From: Tanypteryx hageni
Lineage: Eukaryota; Arthropoda; Insecta; Odonata; Petaluridae
DNA: 64,000 bases
Assembly (NCBI GenBank): GCA_028673005.1
Contig: CM054116.1
Span: 75,218,572 to 75,282,571 of the forward strand
Direction of reading: 5' to 3'
The notes under the pieces were generated by a model that made no database searches, was not told where the DNA came from, and worked only from the letters and a program-made list of their open reading frames with translations. Positions 26,901 through 34,728 of the stretch are shown here, piece by piece (position 1 is the first letter of the stretch; each line of letters starts with the position of its first letter). The position numbers were made by a program, and so were the translations under genes.

Positions 26901-29249
26901 GGTTCAACTAAATCAGTGACTGTTTTTGGAAATTTTTACGGGAATGCGGTCTGACGATGAACTTGGAAGTAGAGGGGAGAAATTGCTAGGGGGGAAAAGG
27001 TTAAGAAAAATTATTTTGGGAGATTTGAAAACTGAACGAATGAATTGCAGAATGATGTGGATGGCTGTTATCAAATTGGCATTGATTGAGCTATTGATCA
27101 AAGTAAAGGTAATTAACCGATATCTATCTTCTTCACGAATAAACAAATCACTAAAGTGCACACACACGAACAACGAGTTTGATTTTATTTTCTATGGAAT
27201 AAATACGTTTTTCCTCCACCAAGTTTACTACTGATATCCGCAACAGCTTTTCTACCTTGAATAACATATTTTCACCTTTGATGAATTTGTGAGTAATCCT
27301 TTTAGGGTACCATTTCTATGCAAAGGAACGTTTTTTAATTTGCAATAAAAAGATTAATTTTATGGAAATGGCTTTACTCACGTATCTTGCAATAACGAAG
27401 CTGTTTCATCATCAGAAAATTCTTCATCTTCATCTTCCTCCAAATCTTCAAGGGAAGTCATAAAGGCCGATTCTGAAAAAGATATTTATTAATGCAAATA
27501 AAATGGTGAAATGACGTTTTATGCAATATTTCGTGTCGTAGTCCTATCATTGGTGCATCACTTATCTCCTAAAGCTAGTTTGTGCAGCTCATTGGCAGCC
27601 AAATGTCAAAATTCCTTCATGCAAATCCCACCGAAGTGATGAGCAAGGAAATGAGAAGGGTCGTAAATAGGCTCTGGCATGTAAATGTTCTTCACTTAAT
27701 TTTATAATATTATTATTATTCACATAAACGCTACAATTGGGAGCAGGTTCCGGTGGCAGCGGGTCCCCATCACAACTCAATGCATAATACCCAAATTACA
27801 TAATAAAAATTGGGTTTACTTACTACAAAAATATAAGCTTTTTGTTACCATTTCCTATACACTATATACTACTTCTTAACTTCAAGTCACAGGAACTCCT
27901 GTCACAACAGCTTAGGTGTCACTCAATACATAATGCCCAAATTACATAATAACAATTGAATGTACCTAATACAAAAATAGAACCTTTTTTGATAGTAGTT
28001 CCTATACACTATATACAACTTCTTGACTTCAAGTCATAGGAACTCTCGTCACAACAACTTAGCTACAAACTACAACATATTTCATTTGTTATTTGTCCAT
28101 ACAACTACAAAAATTTAGAATAAGTTCTACCCATGTCTTATCTGAAATATCCATGGATGCCATGCTTACGTGCAGGGCTTTGTCGGTATGCGCAAGAATT
28201 GTGGTGATCCTTGGCTCTACACGGTGTTTTCGTTTCCTAAGTTGAAGGCTATCACAGGTCCGCCATTATTATACTAAAACGTTTGATAGCAGATGAAGTT
28301 ATCTTTTACTTAAGTTTGAAGGTGTGTACTTAAGTATTATATTTATTTATCATACTATCATATTATGTATCCGTATTATATTTCAGTTCGGATAATTAAA
28401 ATATAACTAACTATACTTATTTTTTAAAGCTTGTCAACATAAGTAATAAATACCTATAAGGTATAGCAAAAAATATAAATTTACTCATCCTTTTATGACT
28501 AAATCCATAAAATCGCGTGTCGTTTTTTAATTTCTATTTTCACTGTTTATGAGTTTTTCTCTTTTTACTCCACGTTATTAACATGCTAAAGATTCTCAAT
28601 TGTAACCGAGAACGATTCTGCCGGATAAACGGGGCCCACGTTTCTGTTAGTATATAGTTAAGAAAATTCGTCATGGAAAAGAACGGTTTAAATAATTTTC
28701 TATCACTCGAAAAGTTACTATCTCAACATAAAACTGTTATTTGTATACTCGATTTTAAAGAGATTACGATAATCGAATAGGAAAATTGAGTATCAGAATA
28801 TCTCACAGCTGTATAAGCCAATCACTTTGCCTTGTACTTGCAGATTTCAAAACTTCTCCAAATGTGAAAAAATTCTAACAATGACTATTATATATTAGCT
28901 TTCACAACGCTTCCGACCATGAATTATTTGCAAAGAAACAATATTTGAACTCATACGGAGCAAAAGTATTATTAAAATACAGGATTATATTTAATGATTT
29001 CCTTAAAAATCGCCGGCCGCATATTACTCTCAAGAAGATTGCCTTTCGAGACATTTTTCGACACAGATCAAAGTTATTTTAACGCGCGGAGTGGCGTAAC
29101 TTAATCGGTAAACAATTTAGGAGTAATTAATATGTAGCCATAAGATTGACAAAGACATTTATAACTGTGAAATAAATAAGGAAATGGCGGCAATATCCAC
29201 CATCAAACAATATAATAATAATAATAATAAACTTACGTCTTCGAGCCAT
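2641..29249 (-). CDS. CHS2: Chitin synthase 2 (class B, midgut type), 5' part, 11 coding exons; the rest lies off the left edge
   Basis: Second GT2 chitin synthase, paralogous to the upstream gene. Exons in the window total 2280 nt, exactly 760 codons, ending in phase 0 at the W-S-Q boundary that is also an exon end in CHS1. It has an acidic N-terminus ending in ETASLLQDT, the N-terminal membrane segments, CATMWHET (about residues 626-633) and FFDDAF. The DGD, EDR and QRRRW exons are not found in 1-2640 and should lie to the left. Splice phases match CHS1 at every shared junction, and six exons (248, 294, 200, 154, 203 and 189 nt) plus the 263-nt exon have identical lengths. CHS2 has a 53-codon expansion in exon 5 and an extra intron after codon 4. 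The assignment to CHS2 rather than a second CHS1 rests on N-terminal divergence and position. The peritrophic-matrix role is inferred from the family. Confidence 0.9.
3056..3308 (-). CDS. CHS2: CHS2 coding exon 10, CATMWHET exon
   Basis: 253 nt, about residues 589-672. It carries [19 protein letters not shown] and [10 protein letters not shown]. Acceptor TAATACAG, donor GAAA|GTAAGT. Confidence 0.96.
3630..3840. repeat. Foldback MITE with arms of about 85 bp
   Basis: The left arm (about 3630-3720) and the right arm (about 3745-3840) are imperfect reverse complements sharing AAGCAGCTGTCTTC and GGTATCTC.AATAGCCACAA. The element sits in a CHS2 intron. No superfamily is assigned. Confidence 0.7.
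4260..4448 (-). CDS. CHS2: CHS2 coding exon 9
   Basis: 189 nt, about residues 526-588. [19 protein letters not shown] then [18 protein letters not shown]. Donor GTGAG|GTAGGT. Confidence 0.95.
5049..5251 (-). CDS. CHS2: CHS2 coding exon 8
   Basis: 203 nt, about residues 458-525. [38 protein letters not shown] and QDFISGQ. Donor GTCAG|GTAAGA. Confidence 0.95.
5459..5612 (-). CDS. CHS2: CHS2 coding exon 7
   Basis: 154 nt, about residues 407-457. [10 protein letters not shown], then a helix ending AYFCYVIG. Acceptor TTTTAG, donor TATTG|GTTAGT. Confidence 0.95.
6024..6223 (-). CDS. CHS2: CHS2 coding exon 6
   Basis: 200 nt, about residues 340-406. [16 protein letters not shown], a membrane helix, then VHKVTVEE. 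Acceptor TTGTTGCAG, donor AAGAG|GTATGC. Confidence 0.95.
6712..6763. repeat. Perfect 23-bp hairpin with 6-base loop
   Basis: 6712-6734 is the exact reverse complement of 6741-6763, with loop TGATGG between. It lies in the CHS2 intron between exons 5 and 6. Arms this short are more likely a tiny MITE or a chance palindrome than a microRNA precursor. Confidence 0.85.
6987..7358 (-). CDS. CHS2: CHS2 coding exon 5 with a 53-codon expansion
   Basis: 372 nt against 213 in CHS1, about residues 216-339. After LLSRNEEN comes a hydrophilic Asn/Ser/Glu-rich stretch ending near [16 protein letters not shown], then the shared membrane segments ([13 protein letters not shown]) and [12 protein letters not shown]. 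The extra 159 nt keeps the frame. Confidence 0.94.
8197..8490 (-). CDS. CHS2: CHS2 coding exon 4
   Basis: 294 nt, about residues 118-215, from [13 protein letters not shown] to PGIL with several membrane segments. Acceptor TTTATAG, donor TTAC|GTAAGT. Confidence 0.95.
8657..10134. mobile_element. Foldback mariner copy made of two inverted 3' ends
   Basis: The ends read GAGGGTCAYCCMAAAAGTAAT on both strands. Reading outward, each arm carries a mariner transposase C-terminus: [14 protein letters not shown] and stop on minus near 8770-8815, and [16 protein letters not shown] on plus across 9045-10030. The element therefore looks like two inverted copies of one mariner 3' end of about 240 bp. The plus arm is split by the inner element. 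It lies in the CHS2 intron between exons 3 and 4 and has stops and deletions. Confidence 0.75.
9071..10007 (+). mobile_element. Internally deleted Tc1/mariner-type element nested in the foldback mariner
   Basis: TIRs CAGGGTGATTCAAAAATATG are flanked by TA duplications (9069-9070, 10008-10009). The decayed plus-strand transposase shows [36 protein letters not shown] and GPTAWPA-like GQLLGLH, which fits the DDE_3 type found with DUF4817 in insects. The N-terminal half is missing and several stops interrupt the frame, so it is not functional. Confidence 0.8.
10572..10819 (-). CDS. CHS2: CHS2 coding exon 3
   Basis: 248 nt, about residues 35-117. [14 protein letters not shown], a hydrophobic helix, then [20 protein letters not shown]. 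Acceptor TTTCCAACAG, donor TTTGG|GTAAGG. Confidence 0.95.
10856..11194. mobile_element. hAT non-autonomous element, 339 bp
   Basis: Ends CAGGCATGTCAAA and TTTGACATGCATG with a perfect 8-bp duplication CTCTACAT on both sides (10848-10855, 11195-11202). The internal GGGCTGCA and TGCGGTCCCCGGGCTGCC are typical of this hAT MITE group. It lies just upstream of CHS2 exon 3 in the 16.6 kb intron. Confidence 0.9.
11203..11775. other. CHS2 intron, nothing recognised
   Basis: AT-rich DNA without coding or repeat signals that I can support. Confidence 0.6.
12041..12334. mobile_element. MITE with TIR TAGTYGAGCYGG inserted in the LINE
   Basis: Ends TAGTTGAGCTGG and CCGGCTCGACTA are inverted and flanked by TA. 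The LINE sequence continues on both sides when aligned with the copy at 47.8 kb. Length 294 bp, no coding sequence. Confidence 0.7.
13162..13963. mobile_element. hAT non-autonomous element, 802 bp, inside the LINE
   Basis: Ends CAGTGATGGCTTG and CAAGCCGCCATTG are flanked by the 8-bp duplication GTTTTGCC (13154-13161, 13964-13971). It is related by TIR to the element at 15128. No transposase is recognised. Confidence 0.88.
14561..15119. other. CHS2 intron, nothing recognised
   Basis: Mixed sequence after the LINE, slightly richer in CG than the surroundings. No feature can be supported. Confidence 0.5.
15128..15753. mobile_element. hAT non-autonomous element, 626 bp
   Basis: TIR CAGTGGCGGCTC and GAGCCGCCACTG with a perfect 8-bp duplication CCTGATAC (15120-15127, 15754-15761). 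No intact reading frame. Confidence 0.92.
15805..16020. repeat. Palindromic CTCCACACT repeat family, copy 1
   Basis: Contains a perfect 28-bp palindrome at 15843-15870 around CCGTACGG, flanked by CTCCACACTCTC and GAGAGTGTGGAG. A related copy is at 18888-19030. Looks like a MITE; boundaries unclear. Confidence 0.65.
16058..16250. repeat. Tandem duplication, unit about 95 bp
   Basis: Two nearly identical copies (about 16058-16152 and 16153-16250), both with TTCGACGCTGTTTTGAAGT and AATACCTTGGTTGCGATGAA. Confidence 0.85.
16440..16580 (+). repeat. Partial copy of the Helitron internal region
   Basis: GGGTTCGAC, TTTCCATTTCCC and GTGCAGG.TTTTATT match the start of the element at 17165 in the same order. 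Confidence 0.6.
16682..16800 (-). mobile_element. Helitron-like 3' end, minus strand
   Basis: On the minus strand a hairpin with stem CCCGTCA/TGACGGG (16694-16710) is followed by 8 bases and terminal CTAG (16682-16685) next to T. The adjacent 100 bases match the ends at 18027 and 60019. Confidence 0.7.
17165..18027 (+). mobile_element. Helitron-like non-autonomous element with G-rich minisatellite
   Basis: The 3' end has a hairpin (17998-18015, stem CCCGTCA/TGACGGG), then 8 bases and CTAG followed by T, the classic Helitron terminus. A second copy in opposite orientation at 60019-60772 is similar over its whole length. There is no Rep/helicase coding sequence. The 5' limit is taken from where the two copies diverge. 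Confidence 0.75.
17768..17935 (+). repeat. G-rich minisatellite, 16-bp unit GAGGATGGGAGGGAGG
   Basis: About ten copies, some with GGAAGG variants. Blocks of GGG with loops of 1, 5 and 1 bases fit a canonical G-quadruplex. It lies in the Helitron near its 3' end. Confidence 0.95.
18028..18887. other. CHS2 intron, nothing recognised
   Basis: AT-rich DNA without supported features. Confidence 0.5.
18888..19030. repeat. Palindromic CTCCACACT repeat family, copy 2
   Basis: CCGTACGGGTAAAACTG, AGTGTGGAGG, GGACGGTTAAAACTGTTGG and CCTCCACACTTCG repeat the elements of the copy at 15805-16020. Confidence 0.6.
19149..20379. mobile_element. Probable hAT-like region with inner repeat fragment
   Basis: The left CAGAGGTTCTCAAA and right TTGGGAACCACTG are inverted and typical of hAT ends, but no 8-bp duplication is seen, so this may be two elements. 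At about 20010-20290 a conserved patch reads [18 protein letters not shown] on minus, similar to the C-terminal end of LINE reverse transcriptases. Confidence 0.4.
20391..20560. repeat. Dispersed repeat, copy at 59011-59180
   Basis: Shares TAGTGGTTTGTT, GCATTGCAGGGG-like, CCTAACC and CCTTGACACAGG in the same order with 59011-59180. Type unknown. Confidence 0.75.
20610..20897. mobile_element. hAT MITE, 288 bp
   Basis: Ends CAGGGGCCACATCAGGCCCG and AAGTTTGGTGACCCCTG with a perfect 8-bp duplication ATCTAGGG (20602-20609, 20898-20905). It is inserted at the left terminus of the next TIR element. Confidence 0.92.
20903..21643. mobile_element. TIR element AGGGTATGGAT, superfamily unknown
   Basis: The left end AGGGTATGGATTTTTCGAG is the inverse of the right end CCCGAAATATCCATACCCT. 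Internal sequence is rich in CCCGAAA motifs. The hAT at 20610 sits in its left end. Confidence 0.65.
21644..26314. other. CHS2 intron, mostly unrecognised
   Basis: No convincing coding sequence; short reading frames (for example 25766-25990) match nothing I know. Near 23380-23460 a CCGTCCGTCCGCATGTTTTA..GGATTTTTATTAAATT patch resembles 30500-30560, a dispersed repeat. Confidence 0.5.
26315..26661. mobile_element. Probable hAT MITE, 347 bp
   Basis: CAGTGTCGTAGC at the left and GTTACGCCACTG at the right are inverted. Flanking 8-mers AATTATGT and AAATCTGT match at 6 of 8 positions, a decayed duplication. The internal GGGCCC-rich start is typical of this group. Confidence 0.65.
26662..27381. other. 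CHS2 intron, nothing recognised
   Basis: No supported feature apart from the acceptor-side intron end. Confidence 0.5.
27382..27472 (-). CDS. CHS2: CHS2 coding exon 2, acidic N-terminus
   Basis: 91 nt, about residues 5-34. [18 protein letters not shown] is followed by [11 protein letters not shown], parallel to the [11 protein letters not shown] of CHS1. Acceptor TCTTTTTCAG, donor GATAC|GTGAGT. Confidence 0.9.
27776..28067. repeat. Tandem duplication, unit 146 bp
   Basis: Two copies (27776-27921, 27922-28067) share CTCAATRCATAAT.CCCAAAT, CCTATACACTATATAC and CTTCAAGTCA.AGGAACTC. It lies in CHS2 intron 1. Confidence 0.85.
28068..29236. other. CHS2 intron 1, nothing recognised
   Basis: AT-rich; a (TAA)n tract lies at 29213-29231 next to the exon 1 donor. 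Confidence 0.5.
29237..29249 (-). CDS. CHS2: CHS2 coding exon 1 (13-nt start exon)
   Basis: ATG at 29247-29249 in the context CAAAATGG, followed by three Arg/Ala codons and the donor AGAC|GTAAGT. The phase joins exactly to the exon at 27472. An in-frame TAA lies 15 codons upstream if the exon extends that far. The short coding piece makes this call weaker than the other exons. Confidence 0.78.
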
Positions 29250-29349
29250 TTTGCGCGCGTTGATTTTAACTCCTCTGGGACGACTGTTTTAATACACACT
29301 TCAAGCTTCAACGGAGCTGAGCTGTGACATTGTTACGCATTACTCCGCC

Positions 29350-29386
29350 GTATCACTAACTGCTTGGTTATCGTTTGATGAGATAG
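29350..29386 (-). promoter_or_regulatory. Cluster of GATA cores upstream of CHS2
   Basis: Three GATA cores (one near 29350, one at 29368-29373, one at 29381-29386) lie 100-137 bases upstream of the CHS2 start codon. GATA factors drive many insect midgut genes, which would suit CHS2. GATA is frequent in AT-rich DNA and the transcription start is unknown, so this is only a candidate. Confidence 0.2.
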
Positions 29387-29399
29387 AAGAAGGTTCGAT

Positions 29400-30520
29400 C
29401 AGATTGTGAAACGCGCAATCACGGTAAAATGTGAATAAGATGAACGGAAAAGAGATAATAAGCCTATAATGGAAAATTAAGTGTGAAAAACTTCCGCGAG
29501 ATTATTCGCAAATATCTTCGCAATAAACGGCACCTATGGAATATTGCAGCATGGTTTTAAGTGGCAGAAAAATTGGTTGATTACGGAATTGATCCTGACA
29601 TTTTGAATCAACCTGCGGCAAAAAGAAATTTATTATTTAGTTTTTGCGTTAACTGTGTAATAACATTTTTTCTGCCCAGTTCTCTCTTCATTAAGTATAA
29701 CACGAAATATGTACATGGTTCTTTATTTTTTGCGGCATCAGGCATCTGGAAAGACGACTTTGTGATGTTGAATTGATTTTAGAGTAGTACACGCCAAACT
29801 TGAATCAATTCATTACTGAATAGTATACGGAGGAAAGTAGGTGTCTCAGATCACATTATGTATCTAATTAGGTAATAACAAATTTGCATTTATGGTCGAT
29901 TCATCATACATGCATAGGCATTGTTTTGCAGAATATACCGCAAAATCTCTCTAAGTCACCTAAGGGTAAGTAAGGTAAGGTAAGTATCCATTTTGAGGAT
30001 TGACAGCCTAAGAGGATTCACTAGAAGATTATCGCGCTCGTCTTATGCCTTAAAAATTATTCATGAATAAGCACTTAAGCATAAAAAATTAAAAAAGTAC
30101 TTATCTTAGACGTCGGTTTTTCATAACTTTGCCATGGCTATTGGAAATGCCTAAGATAAATATAATGGAGCCCCATTTATCCGTGTTAATTGGGGCTTGA
30201 GTAGTGACGCATAATTGAATACCATGGTTAATCCGAGTTTTTAAAGGCTAATTGTTGGCCAAGCGAACGGAGGTCACTCCTGTTGAGTCCCTGTGCACTT
30301 AGTCTGTTTGTCTGTTTGTTCTACGATAACTACTGTCTCGGTTTTTGATTTTCACCAAACTTCGTGTGCATGTTGAAATAACTTATTGCCGACTGCCTAT
30401 AGTTTTTTCTAGAACACCACCCTTATAGTTGAGACGATTATTACCGACCTCGGCTTGAGCATAGACGAGTGAACTAATGGGTTATTATGCGCTCTTCACA
30501 CGAAGTGTCCGTCCGCATGT
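29400..30520. other. Intergenic DNA upstream of CHS2
   Basis: No gene recognised. The short frame at 29561-29776 has no family resemblance. GTCTGTTTGTCTGTTTGTT at about 30302 belongs to a dispersed repeat leading into the next tandem repeat. Confidence 0.45.
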
Positions 30521-30828
30521 TTCAACCCGAGAACCACTGGACGCATTTTTATTAAATTTGGTATTTTGGGGTTTTGCTAAAATTGGTCGACCGATTCCAA
30601 TTTCGGTTAAAATCGGACAACAATTACGACCACTTTACATGAAGGCCTACATGTAATTTACAATGTTCCTTTGTTTCAACTCGGAAACCGCTGGAGTTAT
30701 TTTGATGAAATTTGGTATTAGGGAGTTTTGCTAAAATTAGTCGACCGATCCAATTTTGGTTAAAATCGGACAATAACAACGACAACTTTACATAAGGACT
30801 TACATGTATTTTACAACGTACCTCGATA
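30521..30828. repeat. Tandem duplication, unit 154 bp
   Basis: Copies 30521-30674 and 30675-30828 share TTTGCTAAAATTRGTCGACC, GGTTAAAATCGGACAA and ACTTTACAT.AAGG. Confidence 0.85.
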
Positions 30829-31829
30829 GCTTTTCGTTAAATACTCATCTGAGCGAAAAATATTGAGAACATTGTGAAATCCCAAAGAACACATTTGGAA
30901 ATTCTGTGTACTTCGACATGGAGTACAACTTTCCAATCTTGTTTTCTTTTTCACTCGACTACCATTCAGCAATGGACAGTTGATCCATATAAATTAGCGT
31001 AAAAACATTAACATTTATTAAATTCGTTTATTTAAAAAATTACATGCAAAATATAATGTCAGAAAGAGATTTTGACATTGCTATTAGTATTTTAAACCTG
31101 ACAATGCTTATTAATTTGTTTTCCATTTTTTCTCTATCATTGATAAACTATGAATGACTAACACATACTGAAACATTTCCTGTCAATATAAGTAATCAAT
31201 TCAGGACATCAACTTGGGGAAAACAGCCTGCATTAGTCCTAGTTTGGTCTTCTTGCTTTAATTTCTTGTTTAATTGATAGTTTTTTATTTACTACATAAA
31301 TTAATCATCTATTTAGTTCATTATTTTAGTTCTTTACTATATAAATAAGCAGCAGTAATAAAAAGTATTATTGGTAGTAATAAAGCGATTTTTACATGTG
31401 AAGGTTTTTGCATTGACTAGGTTGAACTACGGTTAGAAACAGTTGAAGGGTCAGAACATTTGTGACAAACTCCTACCTGACATTACTTATTCAGCACTAC
31501 ATTTATTTATAAATAAATTTTGTAGTCCGGTTGTAATTTCATTTTATGTCGCAAGTTTATTATATGATTACAGAATCTCAGTAATTAATAAATTGATAAT
31601 TTCTTATATAAAGTAATAATAGTCTCATTCATTTACAATGATGGTGATTTTTTGTAAATGAAATAGGCATGATTGGTTTTGTAAAGTAATACTGATGTTG
31701 GCTTATAGGGTTTTTCTTCCATTATTCTCCTATTAATGGGATACCATCAGACCCTGCTTACTGCTGCTTCGTTTAATGTTGATTTGTTATAGCACTCTTG
31801 GTCTTGAATTTTTTAAAACATTTATATAT
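30829..31829. other. Intergenic DNA, nothing recognised
   Basis: Very AT-rich, no supported feature. Confidence 0.5.
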
Positions 31830-32330
31830 GTTATTACCTTCAATGCACCTTCAAATGGTAGGTTGAGGCTGGTGGAGTTAAGCAATCAATAAAAGAATTT
31901 AGGAAAACAAGCAACATCATGAAGGTTATTAATATCATCAGTGCAGCATAAACAGAAATCTGCAACATTTTCATGAACAACACTTGGCTAATGCTATGGC
32001 CTGAGGCATGCAACGATTTCATGGGATTCGAGGAAATAGATAAAACAGTCAGTGATATCATCAAATTTGGCACACAAAAAGGACTAAATGAATTGGATGT
32101 CAAAGTTGTAGAAGAGATTATACAGTCTCATAGGACCAGCTTAACAAACAAATGACTGGAAGAGTTCCAACAACACTATGCTCAAATGGAGACCAAGGAC
32201 ACTGATACAACAGAAACTTCATTGGAAAAAAACTTGAGTACAGCAGTTTTGAGAGTAAGCATTACAAAGATCGAGATGAAATTGAGCTACTTTCTGGAAA
32301 TCATCAAGACTGGAGGCGCAGTTAAATAGT
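31830..32330 (+). pseudogene. pogo/Tigger (jerky-like, DDE_1) transposase C-terminal remnant
   Basis: Across frameshifts the plus strand reads SIKEFRKTSNIMKVINIISA, then NNTWLMLWPEACNDFMGFEE, then GLNELDVKVVEEIIQSHR, followed by a stop and LEEFQQ. This is the order seen in the C-terminal domain of Tigger/TIGD proteins (W-K-LWP-C..DF-GF, then DV-EL--H--LTNE-L-ELQ). No catalytic DDE part is found upstream. It is a fossil transposon lying between the two chitin synthase genes. Confidence 0.7.
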
Positions 32331-33302
32331 AAAGAGAATATGTAGTGCTTGACGGAATCTCCTGCTACAGGAAATTGCTTCGTGAAAGGCATTCATTTAC
32401 AAAAAGGATGCGTCAAAGTCAGACCAAATTTCCCATCACGATAAGTCATAAAAACGTTATTTTGCATTTATAATAATTTGATTTCTCACTTCGTATTGTG
32501 TTCAGTCCTAGTGTATATTGATTTTAAATAAATATTGATGCAATAAATTATGTTTATCCATAAAATACCTAAATGAAGCCCTCATACATAGCTCATAGGT
32601 AAGAAATAATGACGTCAGTCCTGAATCTCCATATATATAATAGTAAAATGACTCCGTTTAGCTCTCATTTCTGGTAATGCATCCCCCAGTCCTAGTGTAC
32701 TATGAAGTATTGACTTCTTTGGAATGTCGTATTATTTCTATGTGCTCTTCACAAAATACATTTGAATAATTTACTGTCAAGAATGTAGTTTTGCATTCTG
32801 AATCTTCTCAGGCAGACTTCACAGCCTGGATACCAGCTGGCCCTGATAGAGAGCCTCCCTATATTAGGGTTGCAGGTTCAAATTCTGCCCATAGCATGGC
32901 TGTGTTCGTCTTTGTTCAAGTTTTTATGTTTATAATTAAGTCTCATGTTTTTTAATATAATTTCTTTCATCGCTATATTAACCATGTGATGACAATTTTT
33001 AGAATACAGGAAATCCCCAAGTTAAGAATGGGTTGCATTCCAAAAATCCATTTGTAAGTCTTTTGTTAGGAACTCGGCACTCAATTTCCCATAGATAAAA
33101 TTTTATAAACAGTGGTTAAGTTCCCAAGCCACTCTATGAAAGCCTATTTAACCCACAATTAAATATAGTATACTTGCAATGAATAAAAGTAGAAAACAAT
33201 ACTGTAGTCAATCCTAGCTTGGTTATCGTCCCGATCGTTGAAGGAACAAGTAACTGAGTGAGAGTGAAATTGACCACAATGTTGCAGAACATTTCCCAGA
33301 GC
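32331..33302. other. Intergenic DNA, nothing recognised
   Basis: No supported gene or repeat. Confidence 0.5.
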
Positions 33303-34728
33303 AGCAGTCCTCAACCAGGGGTACATGTATCCCTGAGGGTACAAAATTTCCTTCAGGGGATACAGAGTGACAAGGGTGCTGACAGTGCCAACAATGCGTT
33401 GTTGCAAACTCGGGGAATTTTTGGGAGAGAATGGGAAAATAGAAAAAATTTGCTTAAAATGGGTGGTGCATGAGTGAGTATCAGTACACAGGACATTCTT
33501 AGTATACAAAGTTTTAACGTTGTAGGGAAGGGGTGGGGTGGTGAATACGAGGAATAGGAGAGACATAGATCACCGATATATTTAATTGTCCTTCGACCTG
33601 ACGGGCGGAATTCAATGAAATATCTTGAGGGGTTGACCAATGCTGAGATAGTATTTTCAACTTTGACAGCAATAAAGACATGGAACCACAATCATCTGAC
33701 CTCCGAACACGATCTCATCCTTGGAGCAACCAAAATTCGACCGCGATCAAGAATATTATTTCTGGAAAACAGCTGCAAAACTCACACTAATGTAAGTAAT
33801 TCGAAAATAATGTAACTTGATAAAATTTCTACAATACTAAGTTACATTATTTTTTAATTATGGATTTTTATGAAGTAATGGTCAAAGCAGTTGACTATAA
33901 TGTAAGTAACTTTTTATGTCTCATGCATGACTGTACATTGATTGTTTAGCCTTACTAATTGTAGATATTATTGTTAGTTTTTTAGGAAACGTAGCATTAG
34001 CAAGGCAATTGAAGCAATACCTTCTGTTAATATAGTTGATTGAAGGCAATGAATATCGCGTGCTATTTGAAGATTGTGAAAGTTGCATCATAACACAAAT
34101 GCTTAGGAAATTACACCAAAACTCCACTAAATCTACCCCATCAGACTCAAAAATTGCGTGACCAGCCTTGGCGCAATTTACATTATCTTCAGATGATGAT
34201 GTGAATCATGTTGAAACCACCCGTGCAAGACTTGACTTCGACAAAATTTATCTGACAAAGTTTTAGTGTTCCTTCTTCAACATTGTAATTCTACGAAGTG
34301 ACAACCTCAACTGTAAATTGTGACAGCAGTAAAACTTCTTGGGCTTTTTATGATGAGTAAGAACACTTGAAATTTTGTGCTGCATTGCTGTTCTGTAATG
34401 CTTCATTTTTACTTTTATATATAAGTAAGCATAAAAAACAATGAGATTCTCTTTCCTAAATTTTTAAATTCATAGCCTTGGTGCCTCTTATATTCTAATA
34501 GGTATGGTAAATAAATTAATAAATCGTCTTTATAAATTACAAGAGTGATTTTTGAAAAGGCAATTAAAATATAATATTGCATTAAATGTCATAATAGTTA
34601 TTTTGTTATATAAGAAAACCTTGGCCATAAAATGCAAGTAGAAAGAGGGGGTGGGGTGGGAGGAGGGGGTTACATAACATTGTTAAAAATTAACAAGGGG
34701 TGCATTACCGAAAAAGGTTGAGAATCGC
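33303..34728 (+). mobile_element. hAT element with transposase C-terminal remnant
   Basis: Ends CAGCAGTCCTCAACC and GGTTGAGAATCGCTG are inverted. Flanking 8-mers TCCCAGAG and CTCCTGAG are only partly alike. Near 33630-33790 the plus strand reads FSTLTAIKTWNHNHLTSEHD then LILGATKIRPR, the C-terminal dimerisation motif of ZBED5/SCAND3-like hAT transposases. The remainder is internally deleted and broken. Confidence 0.7.

Noticed and set aside
29561..29776. Short plus-strand frame upstream of CHS2 as a divergent gene
   Set aside because: 71 residues, no family match and no supporting signals.
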